Source: Planctomycetota bacterium (GTDB lineage Bacteria > Planctomycetota > Phycisphaerae > FEN-1346). From it: a DNA stretch of 64,000 nt. Where the stretch lies: NCBI GenBank assembly GCA_030602705.1, contig JAUVZF010000002.1, positions 1 through 64,000 on the forward strand, given 5' to 3'. The notes under the pieces are model-generated. The model had not been told where the DNA came from. It worked only from the letters and a program-made list of their open reading frames with translations, and ran no database searches. Shown in pieces: positions 51,611 through 59,032 of this stretch. The translations under genes and the position numbers were made by a program. Every line of letters begins with the position of its first letter. Positions within the stretch are counted from its first letter, which is position 1.

Positions 51611-52977
51611 TCTCCGACACGCGGGGCGCGATGGAACCGACCGAACTGTCGGCACCGAGACGGCGATTCGCCGGACGGCAAGGCGAGCGAGGGGTGGGCG
51701 AGGCACAGTTCGCCGCCCTTGCCGACGTGCTCCTTTCCGCCCAGCCCGCCGAACCGGTTGCCGACGCGCAAGCAGCCGAACCTCTCGCCGACGAGAGCCC
51801 TCCGGTTCCCGAAGTGGGTGTCCCGCGCGGCCTCTACCTGCTGGTTCCGGCGGGGATCGACCCGGCCGGCCGGCGGGACGCGGCGCTGACGGCGGCCCGG
51901 CGGCTGGCGCCGCACCGCGAGGCGGCCACCGTGTTTGTCTTCGAGAACGGATTGGTCGATGCCCACGTGCTCGGCGAGAGGGCGTGGGGTCGGCTGGGGC
52001 CGCAAAACTATCCGGGCGCGGCCGACATGAACCGGACGGTCAGCGACCTCCTCGGGCAGTGCGACCAGATCGGGCTCGTGGTCTTGGACCCGCCGAACGG
52101 CCGGCTCCATCGCCTTGGCAGAACCCCCTGCCGCACGGTCTTCCTCGCGACGCCCGATGCCGAGAGTATTGTCGAGACCTACCGCACGCTGAAGGCGTGG
52201 CGGTTCAGTGGAACACTGTCCCGCGCGGCGGTGCTCTTCGTGGGCCCGGGCGCCGACCGGGGGACGGGCGATCTCGGGCGGCGGCTTCGCCGGGCTGCTC
52301 AGGGATTTCTCGGATGCGACCTGGCGATTCAGCGCGTCGTTTCGGTCGGCCCTGACGGCGGGGCGGGTGAGTTGCCCCAGGCGCTGCGGGTTTTCTCGCA
52401 AGCGCCCGCCGACCAGGTCTGGCCGCCTCTGCTCGCCGCCGCTGGCCACGGCACCCCGCCCGCCACGGTCCCCTTAGAGGGCAAATACCCACCGGCCGCC
52501 ACTGCCCCCGAGCAGAATCCGCCCGTAGGCATTGAGGAACCGGCCGTGGCGCCGGCCCCGGCGGCCGATGTCTGTCCGGCGTTCGACCTGTGGCAGCCCG
52601 ACAACCGGCGTGACCTGATATCGGCCATCCAGGAGCAGGTTGCGTCGCTGTTCGGGGGTTCGCTGAGACTCATGTTCCAGGTAGACGTTGACGAACCTGG
52701 GGCGCCGCCGCTGGCGGCCGTCCGCGACGACGGGGCCCTGGTAGCGATCCTCCTGGCCGAACCGGGCGAAACGCTGGACACGGGCGCCGCCGAGCGATGG
52801 CTTCGGGTGCATGCGTCGCTCCTGGCCCGTGCGTTTCGACCGTCGGGCATCGCGGCCGGGGCAGAGGTGTTGGCCGTTGCGCTGGCGCCGCTCGAGGCCG
52901 TGCCGACAAGCAACGGCGTTCGCCGCTTCGTCCCGGTCAGGATGGGCGGCCACAAGGGAGTCGTGTTCCTGCCGTAG
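51607..52977 (+). CDS. Partner of the ParA-CBM48 protein; Walker-less ParA/MinD-like core
   Basis: A 456-residue protein, start GTG 51607 in a GTGA overlap with the ParA stop (or ATG 51631). Unrecognised family. The middle region (VPRGLYLLVPAGIDPAGRRD, GLVVLDPPNGRLHRL, TVFLATPDAESIVETYRTLK, AAVLFVGPGADRG) follows the strand-helix order of a MinD/FlhG-like ATPase but has no P-loop, so it may be a degenerate ParA that pairs with the active one. A Pro/Ala linker at about residues 290-325 leads to a C-terminal domain (SAIQEQVASLFGGSLRLMFQ, GHKGVVFLP) of unknown type. The coupling argues for a complex with the ParA fusion. Confidence 0.65.
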   Translation: MISDTRGAMEPTELSAPRRRFAGRQGERGVGEAQFAALADVLLSAQPAEPVADAQAAEPLADESPPVPEVGVPRGLYLLVPAGIDPAGRRDAALTAARRLAPHREAATVFVFENGLVDAHVLGERAWGRLGPQNYPGAADMNRTVSDLLGQCDQIGLVVLDPPNGRLHRLGRTPCRTVFLATPDAESIVETYRTLKAWRFSGTLSRAAVLFVGPGADRGTGDLGRRLRRAAQGFLGCDLAIQRVVSVGPDGGAGELPQALRVFSQAPADQVWPPLLAAAGHGTPPATVPLEGKYPPAATAPEQNPPVGIEEPAVAPAPAADVCPAFDLWQPDNRRDLISAIQEQVASLFGGSLRLMFQVDVDEPGAPPLAAVRDDGALVAILLAEPGETLDTGAAERWLRVHASLLARAFRPSGIAAGAEVLAVALAPLEAVPTSNGVRRFVPVRMGGHKGVVFLP

Positions 52978-53040
52978 GCCGCCGTCCTCCTTGCTCCTGT
53001 GTCTTGACACGGTGCGCCGCAGCGGATACCGTACCATGCC

Positions 53041-53496
53041 ATGGACCGGCCGAGTTGGGACGAGTACTTCATGATGATCGCCGAGGACGTCTCGCGGCGT
53101 TCGACGTGTCTGAGGCGCAAGGTCGGGGCGATCCTCGTTGTCCAGCGGCGCATCCTGGCCACGGGGTACAACGGCGCGCCGAGCGGCGTACCGCATTGTT
53201 CAGAGACCGGTTGTCTGCGTGAGCAGATGGCCGTCCCGTCCGGCCAGCGCCACGAACTCTGCCGCGGACTTCATGCCGAGCAGAACGCCATCATCCAGGC
53301 GGCCAAGCACGGCGCGCGGATCGACGGGGCCACGCTTTACACCACACATCATCCGTGCTCTATCTGTGCAAAGATGGCGATCAATGCGGGCGTTACCCGG
53401 ATCGTCTGCCGCGAAGACTATCCCGACGATCTCGGAAAGACCATGCTGAGGCTTGGGGGCGTGAAACTGGAGGTGTTTGCGGGCGGCAAGGGGTAG
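53041..53496 (+). CDS. Deoxycytidylate deaminase
   Basis: A 151-residue zinc enzyme of the dCMP deaminase/ComEB family, converting dCMP to dUMP for dTMP synthesis. It has the first zinc motif GLHAEQNAI and the second [20 protein letters not shown] and the Cys/His-containing [10 protein letters not shown] loop (second zinc site in many members) are also present. Length is typical. It starts the deoxynucleotide module, 555 bp before nrdR. No signal peptide. Confidence 0.95.
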   Translation: MDRPSWDEYFMMIAEDVSRRSTCLRRKVGAILVVQRRILATGYNGAPSGVPHCSETGCLREQMAVPSGQRHELCRGLHAEQNAIIQAAKHGARIDGATLYTTHHPCSICAKMAINAGVTRIVCREDYPDDLGKTMLRLGGVKLEVFAGGKG

Positions 53497-53839
53497 ACGT
53501 CGCGCTGGGGATGGAACGAGAAGGCCTGATGGCACGGCGGGTTTGGATGCCCACCGTGCCATCGTTCTTTGGCCTGTCGGCAACGGAGGCAAGATCCGGC
53601 GCCGGCGTCAAGAATGTAGGGATCTTTCAGAAAAAGGTTCTGCCCCCACATCATGGGCCGCGGGGCAAGATACCCCCTGCTCATGGGGTCGTGGCGCAAG
53701 CGGTTAGATGATGTGGAAAGAAAATCGTTACGGTGGAAAAGTTTTTTGGTCTGACCACAAGGTATTGTGGTTGGCTGTCTTAGACTTTTCTCGTTCCTGT
53801 GAGAAGAGCGCGCCGGAGACGCCGATGCGGGAAAAAGCG

Positions 53840-53868
53840 TTGACACCCCAGATGGTGGGCTCTAGGAT
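53840..53868 (+). promoter_or_regulatory. Sigma70-type promoter of nrdR
   Basis: A perfect -35 TTGACA, 17-bp spacer and -10 TAGGAT. The predicted start at about 53875 is exactly where the folded leader begins. Confidence 0.7.
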
Positions 53869-53876
53869 CCCCGGTT

Positions 53877-53986
53877 GCCGACATACGGTAGTTGTTGTTG
53901 CACTTCCTCAGTTTTTGCTGAAGAGGGAAGGGCCGGAATTCCGATGCCGTAGAGTAGCCGGGTAGCCCAAGATGTTGTATGTTGGC
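53877..53986 (+). ncRNA. Candidate structured 5' leader of nrdR
   Basis: A 110-nt segment closed by a 10-bp helix, GCCGACATAC / GTATGTTGGC (one G-U). Inside are hairpins CTTCCTCAG / CTGAAGAGG, the CGGAATTCCG palindrome and GGGTAGCCC. A further long-range pairing, GTTGCCG / CGGCAAC (53874-53880 with 54008-54014), could compete with the closing helix, giving a switch-like pair of folds. It begins at the predicted transcription start and ends about 65 nt before the NrdR start codon. Confidence 0.45.
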
Positions 53987-54050
53987 ACGTCTTGCTGATT
54001 GCTGTTCCGGCAACGTGGTGCTTCACTACTTCGACGAGGAGCCTGCGGCC

Positions 54051-54572
54051 GTGGAATGTCCTTTCTGTCATCAAGATAATGACAAGGTTGTGGATTCCCG
54101 CGCCAGCGGCGCCGCGATCCGACGCCGACGAGAATGCCTGGAGTGCAAGCGGCGCTACACGACCTACGAACGTGCCGAGAGCGGGCTCCGCCTGCGCGTC
54201 ATCAAGAAAGACGGCACGACGCGAGAGGCTTACGACCGCACCAAGGTCCGCCGGGGGCTGATGCTGGCACTGCACAAGCGCCCCGTCCCGACCGAACGCC
54301 TTGATGCCATCCTACAGGAAATCGAGGACGAACTGACCTCCAAGTACGATCTGGAGATCCCCAGCCGCGCCATCGGCGACCTCGTCATGGAGAAACTTCG
54401 CCGCGTGGACCAGGTGGCGTACGTTCGCTTTGCCAGCGTGTATCGCGATTTCAAGGACATCTCGCAGTTCGTTCAGGAAGTCGAGCCGATGTTGTCGCAG
54501 CGAACCGACACCGCAGGCACGAAACGCAGGACAGAGGGGCCGGATGAATCGGGGCCGACCGGCGGCGACTGA
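54051..54572 (+). CDS. nrdR: Transcriptional repressor NrdR
   Basis: A 173-residue zinc-ribbon/ATP-cone repressor that senses the dATP/ATP ratio and controls ribonucleotide reductase genes. The start is the GTG giving VECPFCHQD, matching the conserved MxCPFC N-terminus, with GAGGAG upstream; the ORF-track start lies in the leader. Zinc ligands are CPFC and CLECKRRYTTYER. The ATP-cone is at about residues 47-135 (RVIKKDGTTREAYDRTKVRR, YVRFASVYRDFKDISQFV). It sits 146 bp upstream of nrdD, its expected target. A 25-residue polar C-terminal extension is extra. Confidence 0.95.
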   Translation: MECPFCHQDNDKVVDSRASGAAIRRRRECLECKRRYTTYERAESGLRLRVIKKDGTTREAYDRTKVRRGLMLALHKRPVPTERLDAILQEIEDELTSKYDLEIPSRAIGDLVMEKLRRVDQVAYVRFASVYRDFKDISQFVQEVEPMLSQRTDTAGTKRRTEGPDESGPTGGD

Positions 54573-54718
54573 CGGTCGGCCCGAGAGAGCACGCCGCGAG
54601 GGCGTGGGGGGGCGACCCATCGGGGGTCGTCCCCCCGGTAACCGAGGAACGAGCCGGGGGTATCGGGCCGCCGGACCAGACTCAGGCAGGGGCGTGCACG
54701 GGTAGAGAGAGGGCGAGT

Positions 54719-57157
54719 ATGCTGCGCCGTATCACACAGATTCGCAAACGCGACGGGAAAGTCATGCCGTTCGGCGAAGCGAAGATCGCCGATGCGATCT
54801 TCAAGGCGGCCGAGGCCGTCGGAGGAGAAGACCGATTCGTCGCCGACGAACTGGCATCGGCGGTCACCGATTACCTGAACCGCCATTACGAGGGGGATAT
54901 CCCCGGCATCGAAGACATCCAGGACATGGTCGAAAAAGTCCTGATCGAAACCGGGCATGCCAAAACCGCCAAGGCCTATATCCTCTATCGCGACAAACGT
55001 GCCCAGGCGCGGCGGGCGACGATGGTCCGCAAGGCCACGCGCAGCGGGTCGCGCAGTTCCACGGACGTCGCGCTGCTGGTTGACACCGGCGCCAAGGATG
55101 CCCTCTTGCCGTGGGACAAGAGCCGCATCGTCGAGGCCCTGGAGAAGGAGGCGCACCTCGACCCGTCCACCGCCCGCAAGGTGGCCACTGCCGTCGAGGA
55201 GAAGGTGCTGGCCTCGGGCCTGTCGCGCATCTCGACCGGCCTGGTGCGCGAACTGGCGGACAACGAACTGTTCGAACGGGGGCTGACCGGTCGGCTCGAA
55301 CGGCAGAAAGTCCTGGGCATGCCGCGGTTCGACCTGGTGAACCTCATCTATTCGAAGAGCCAGGAGAACTCGAACATCTCGCAGAACAACCCGGAGGCGA
55401 TCAACCTGACGATAGCCGAGACGGTCCTGAAGCAGTTTGCGCTCGGCGAAATCTTCTCACGCGAGGTAGCCGAGGCCCACCTCACCGGCCGCGTTCACCT
55501 GCACGACCTCGGATACCCCACGCGCGTCTATTGCTCCAGCCACAGCCTGGAGTATCTCAAAAAGTACGGTCTGGACCTGGAGAACCTCGACACCAAGAGC
55601 GCTCCGGCCCGCCATGCGCGCACGCTGACGGGCCACCTCAACACGTTCCTGGCGTCGATGCAGGCCTACTACGCGGGGGCGCTTGGCGTGGCCCACATCA
55701 ACATCATGTACGCCCCGTACGTCGAGGAGATGGACGAGAAAACGATGCGGCAGGAGGCGCAGCACCTGATCTTCTCGTGCTCGCAGTCGGCGTTCAGCCG
55801 GGGCGGCCAGACGCTGTTCCTCGACTTCAACATTCACACGGGCGTGCCGAGTTACTTCAAGGACGTGCCCGCGATCGGTCCCGGCGGCAAGTACACCGGC
55901 CGCACGTACGGCGATTATGAGGGTGCCGCCCAGCGGTTCTGCCGCGCCATGCTCGATGTCTGGCGCAAGGGAGACCGCCACGGGCGCCTCTTTGCGTTCC
56001 CGAAGTGCGATTTCCACATCAACGCCGAGACGTTCCGCGAGCCGAAGCAGTTGGAACTCCTGGAGTACGCATGCCGCATCGCCTCCGAAAACGGTGTGCC
56101 GTACTTCGTCTTCGACCGCGACGAGGTGACCCTGAGCGCCTGCTGCCGCCTGCGGACCACCATCGAAGACGATCACATGATCAGGCACCCCGAGAGCATG
56201 CGGTTCTGCGGGTTCCAGAACGTGACGATCAACCTGCCACAGGCCGCCTACCGCGCGGGGCCGGGCAACTGGGACGACCTGTCTCGGAACATCCTCGAGG
56301 CGATGGACATCGCCATGCAGGCCCACCTCGAGAAGCGCGAGTTCGTCAAGGAAATGATGAGCAAGCCCCAGATGCCGCTCTGGCAGATCGGCAGAACCGC
56401 CAAGGACGGCCGGCCGTACGTGGACCTCGATGCCGCCACCTACATCATCGGCCTGGTCGGCCTGAACGAGTGCATCCAGCACATGATGGGCGAGGAACTC
56501 CACGAGCGCGACCGGGCGCTGAAGCGGGGCCTGTGGGTTGTCGCTCACATGTACCGGCAGGCCAAGAAGTACGCCGAGCAGTACGGCCTGAAGGTGAGCC
56601 TGGAAGAGTCGCCGGCCGAAAGCGCCGCCCGCCGCCTCGCCAAGGTCGATATGCGCGACTGGCCGCAGGCCGGCGACGTGCTGAAGGGCGATATCGCAGC
56701 CGACGAGTACTACTACACCAACTCCATTCACCTGCGGGCCGACGCGCCGGTGGACTTGCTCACGCGCATCCGGACGCAGGCCAAGTTCCACAACATGATC
56801 GAGTCCGGCGCCATCATCCACGCGTTTGTCGGCGAGGAACTGCCCCCCGCCGAGAGCATCCTGACGCTGGTCCGCCGGACCTATGAGAAGACGCCGGCGG
56901 CGCAACTGACGATCAGCCCTGAGTTCACCGTCTGCAACGATTGCCACCGAACGACGCCGGGCCTTCATGAAACGTGCTCCTGGTGCGAGTCCGAGGACGT
57001 GTACGGCATGACCCGCATCGTGGGCTACTTCAGCCGCGTGTCGAACTGGAATAAGTCCAAACTGGGCGAACTGAAGGATCGACGCCGCGGCAACTACTCA
57101 GTCACGGGAATCGTCCCGCCCTTGCGGTCGGCCGAGATCGGCACGGCCGCAGGATGA
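54719..57157 (+). CDS. nrdD: Anaerobic (class III) ribonucleoside-triphosphate reductase
   Basis: An 812-residue glycyl-radical enzyme that reduces ribonucleotides under strict anaerobiosis. It has an N-terminal ATP-cone (QIRKRDGKVMPFGEAKIADA) and a second cone-like helical segment (residues about 115-200). In the catalytic barrel, SCSQSAFSRGGQT and CCRLRTT hold conserved Cys residues. The zinc site is CNDCHRTT ... CSWCES, and the radical loop near the end is RRRGNYSVTG, with its Gly as expected radical site. nrdR lies upstream and the activase nrdG downstream. It is the only RNR in the window, implying an anaerobic lifestyle. Confidence 0.96.
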   Translation: MLRRITQIRKRDGKVMPFGEAKIADAIFKAAEAVGGEDRFVADELASAVTDYLNRHYEGDIPGIEDIQDMVEKVLIETGHAKTAKAYILYRDKRAQARRATMVRKATRSGSRSSTDVALLVDTGAKDALLPWDKSRIVEALEKEAHLDPSTARKVATAVEEKVLASGLSRISTGLVRELADNELFERGLTGRLERQKVLGMPRFDLVNLIYSKSQENSNISQNNPEAINLTIAETVLKQFALGEIFSREVAEAHLTGRVHLHDLGYPTRVYCSSHSLEYLKKYGLDLENLDTKSAPARHARTLTGHLNTFLASMQAYYAGALGVAHINIMYAPYVEEMDEKTMRQEAQHLIFSCSQSAFSRGGQTLFLDFNIHTGVPSYFKDVPAIGPGGKYTGRTYGDYEGAAQRFCRAMLDVWRKGDRHGRLFAFPKCDFHINAETFREPKQLELLEYACRIASENGVPYFVFDRDEVTLSACCRLRTTIEDDHMIRHPESMRFCGFQNVTINLPQAAYRAGPGNWDDLSRNILEAMDIAMQAHLEKREFVKEMMSKPQMPLWQIGRTAKDGRPYVDLDAATYIIGLVGLNECIQHMMGEELHERDRALKRGLWVVAHMYRQAKKYAEQYGLKVSLEESPAESAARRLAKVDMRDWPQAGDVLKGDIAADEYYYTNSIHLRADAPVDLLTRIRTQAKFHNMIESGAIIHAFVGEELPPAESILTLVRRTYEKTPAAQLTISPEFTVCNDCHRTTPGLHETCSWCESEDVYGMTRIVGYFSRVSNWNKSKLGELKDRRRGNYSVTGIVPPLRSAEIGTAAG

Positions 57158-57336
57158 GGCGCGCCTGGGAGGGAGGCGCGCCTCCGCGGACGGCAGGTTG
57201 GTTGGAGACCCCTTGTTGACGGAGGAGCCGGGAGCCGCAAGGCCGCCTTTCGCCGTCCCGGCTCCCCGTCGCTTCCGGGGTCAGGTCGAACGGGCGAGTG
57301 TGCAGGCCCTGGGGCCGACGGAAGGGGACGCGAGTC

Positions 57337-57675
57337 GTGCAGACGGTGCGAGAGCAGGACCAGCAGTATCGAGGTGGAACCAGTGGCGTCAAGTACCTCT
57401 TCCGCGGGCCGAGGATCGACTGGGGCGTCATCCTCTTCGCCCCCGGCGAGCAGCTCGGACGCCACAGGCACAACCAGGTCGAGGAAACGTTCTACTTCGT
57501 CGAAGGGGATGGCGGACGCATCATCGTCGATGATGCCGAGCACCCGATCGTGACCGGTGCGGCGTTTCGCATCGAGCCGGGAGAGGTGCACAACATCATC
57601 AACGATACGTCCACGCCCTTGAAGGCCGTCTTCATCAAGTCGGCTTACTTGCCACAGGACAAAGTCAACGTCTGA
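57337..57675 (+). CDS. Small cupin-domain protein in the nrd operon
   Basis: A 112-residue single-domain cupin. The GTG start at 57337 has AAGGGGA upstream. Cupin motif 1 (GRHRHNQVEETFYFVEGDG) supplies two His and a Glu, and motif 2 (IEPGEVHNIIND) supplies a third His, so a metal site is expected. No enzyme function can be assigned; small cupins of this kind are isomerases, dioxygenases or sensors. It is placed between nrdD and the thioredoxin-like/nrdG pair on the same strand, with short gaps, so it is probably part of the same operon. Confidence 0.85.
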   Translation: MQTVREQDQQYRGGTSGVKYLFRGPRIDWGVILFAPGEQLGRHRHNQVEETFYFVEGDGGRIIVDDAEHPIVTGAAFRIEPGEVHNIINDTSTPLKAVFIKSAYLPQDKVNV

Positions 57676-57765
57676 CGCCGCCGCAGCGCGGGGCCGGCTG
57701 AAATGACGCGGGGCCATGCGGTACAGACACGAACCAACGTGACATCAGAATGCGTAGGGGGTACC

Positions 57766-58059
57766 ATGAAGTTCGAAGTCTATGGAAAAAACGGCTGTCC
57801 CAAGTGCAAGAGCACCATGGAAAAACTGGCCCTTCTGATCGGCAAAGCCGACGGCCGGGACCACGTCCTCGTCGCCTACCATGATATGGAGACGGTCGAG
57901 GGGATGGCCGAGGGGGCGTTCAACGACGTCACGGACATTCCGACCACGATCCTCCGCACCGAAACCGGCGAACCGATGGCCCGATGGGAAGGCAAGTTGC
58001 CCCCCTCGGTCGAGGTCAAGGCGTTTCTCGCTTCAGCCCCAGGCGGCCCGGTGCAGTGA
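57766..58059 (+). CDS. Thioredoxin/glutaredoxin-like protein of the nrd operon
   Basis: A 97-residue thioredoxin-fold protein with the redox motif YGKNGCPKCKSTM (CPKC) and the cis-Pro in DIPTTIL. Start ATG 57766, with AGGGGG upstream. Its stop overlaps the nrdG start (GTGA). Class III reductases of the NrdD2/3 type take electrons from thioredoxin- or glutaredoxin-like proteins, and NrdH-like partners are often encoded beside them, so it is probably the reductant of this NrdD (inference from position and motif). Confidence 0.85.
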   Translation: MKFEVYGKNGCPKCKSTMEKLALLIGKADGRDHVLVAYHDMETVEGMAEGAFNDVTDIPTTILRTETGEPMARWEGKLPPSVEVKAFLASAPGGPVQ

Positions 58060-58805
58060 ATACCGACGCGCCCCAACCATTGCCGCCCATCGCCGGATAT
58101 CATCCGACGACGCTCGTCGATTGGCCCGGCCGTCTCGCGTCAATCGTCTTCCTGCCGCGATGCAACCTGCGGTGCCGCTTCTGCCATGCCGGGCCGCTGC
58201 TTACGGAGTCCGCCGACACGATTCCGCTCGAGAGCATCCTGGAGCACGTGGCCTCGCACGAGGGGTGGCTCGACGGCATGGTGATCTGCGGCGGGGAACC
58301 GACCATCTGGCCGACGCTTCCCGCCTTGTGCGAACGGTTCCGCAGCGCGGGCCTCGCCGTCAAACTCGACACCAACGGGACGTTCCCGGACCGCATCGCC
58401 GCCCTCCTGGACGCCTCTCTTCTCGACACCGTCGCGATGGACCTGAAGGCCCCGCTCGACGACCGCTACCACCGGGTCTGCGGCGCACCCGGCATGGACC
58501 TCTCGCTCGTCGAGCGCTCGATGCATCTGCTGATGGAAGGCCGGGTGGACTATGAGTTCCGCACCACCGTCTGCCCGACCTTCATCGGCGAAGACGAGAT
58601 CCGCGCCATGGGTGCCTCCATCGCCGGCGCGAGCCGCTGGAACCTCCAACGCTTCGAGCCGACCTATGCCCTGGACCCCGCCCTGCGCGACGTGGTGCCG
58701 TACGGGCCGGCCCAGATGGAAGCCCTGGCCGAAATCGGCCGCACCTACGTCGCCCGCTGCCGCATCCGCGGCCGGCCGGCCGAGCAGGCGGCCCGCGCGG
58801 GCTGA
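58056..58805 (+). CDS. nrdG: Anaerobic ribonucleotide reductase-activating protein (radical SAM)
   Basis: A 249-residue radical SAM enzyme that installs the glycyl radical on NrdD. The 4Fe-4S motif is CNLRCRFCH, and GGEPTIW is the SAM-binding GGE. YHPTTLVDWPGRLASIVFL is the standard N-terminus of this activase branch. The start is the GTG that overlaps the previous stop; the ORF-track start lies inside the thioredoxin gene. It belongs to the NrdG2 (pyruvate-formate-lyase activase-like) type, without the extra ferredoxin domain. It is the last gene of the nrd operon. Confidence 0.93.
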   Translation: MNTDAPQPLPPIAGYHPTTLVDWPGRLASIVFLPRCNLRCRFCHAGPLLTESADTIPLESILEHVASHEGWLDGMVICGGEPTIWPTLPALCERFRSAGLAVKLDTNGTFPDRIAALLDASLLDTVAMDLKAPLDDRYHRVCGAPGMDLSLVERSMHLLMEGRVDYEFRTTVCPTFIGEDEIRAMGASIAGASRWNLQRFEPTYALDPALRDVVPYGPAQMEALAEIGRTYVARCRIRGRPAEQAARAG

Positions 58806-59032
58806 GCCCGTGCACCCTCCGCTCACCCACCAGATTTTGGGGTCTCAGGACGCCCTTGACACACGTCGTGCCACTTTCTACAGTGCAGGTCCGTCGGGCC
58901 GTCACGGGGCGGGGGCGCTGTGACGGCCCCGCGGTAGGGCAAACAGATTGAAAAACCGCACCTTGGAGCCGCATTGGCTAAAGTCCGATAACCCGCGCCG
59001 TCGATACGTTGTACATTGAGAGCGGGGTCTGT

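Larger units (their letters stand above)
53497..54050. other. Intergenic region with promoter and structured leader of nrdR
   Basis: About 550 bp. The first 340 bp show only small hairpins (CCACAA-GGTA-TTGTGG near 53756-53771; CTTTTCTC / GAGAAGAG near 53788-53812). The promoter at 53840-53868 and the folded leader at 53877-53986 follow. Confidence 0.55.

Noticed and set aside
53877-53986. Signal-recognition-particle RNA or cobalamin riboswitch as identity of the nrdR leader
   Set aside because: The conserved GGAAG/AGCA tip of SRP RNA and the B12-box are not present.
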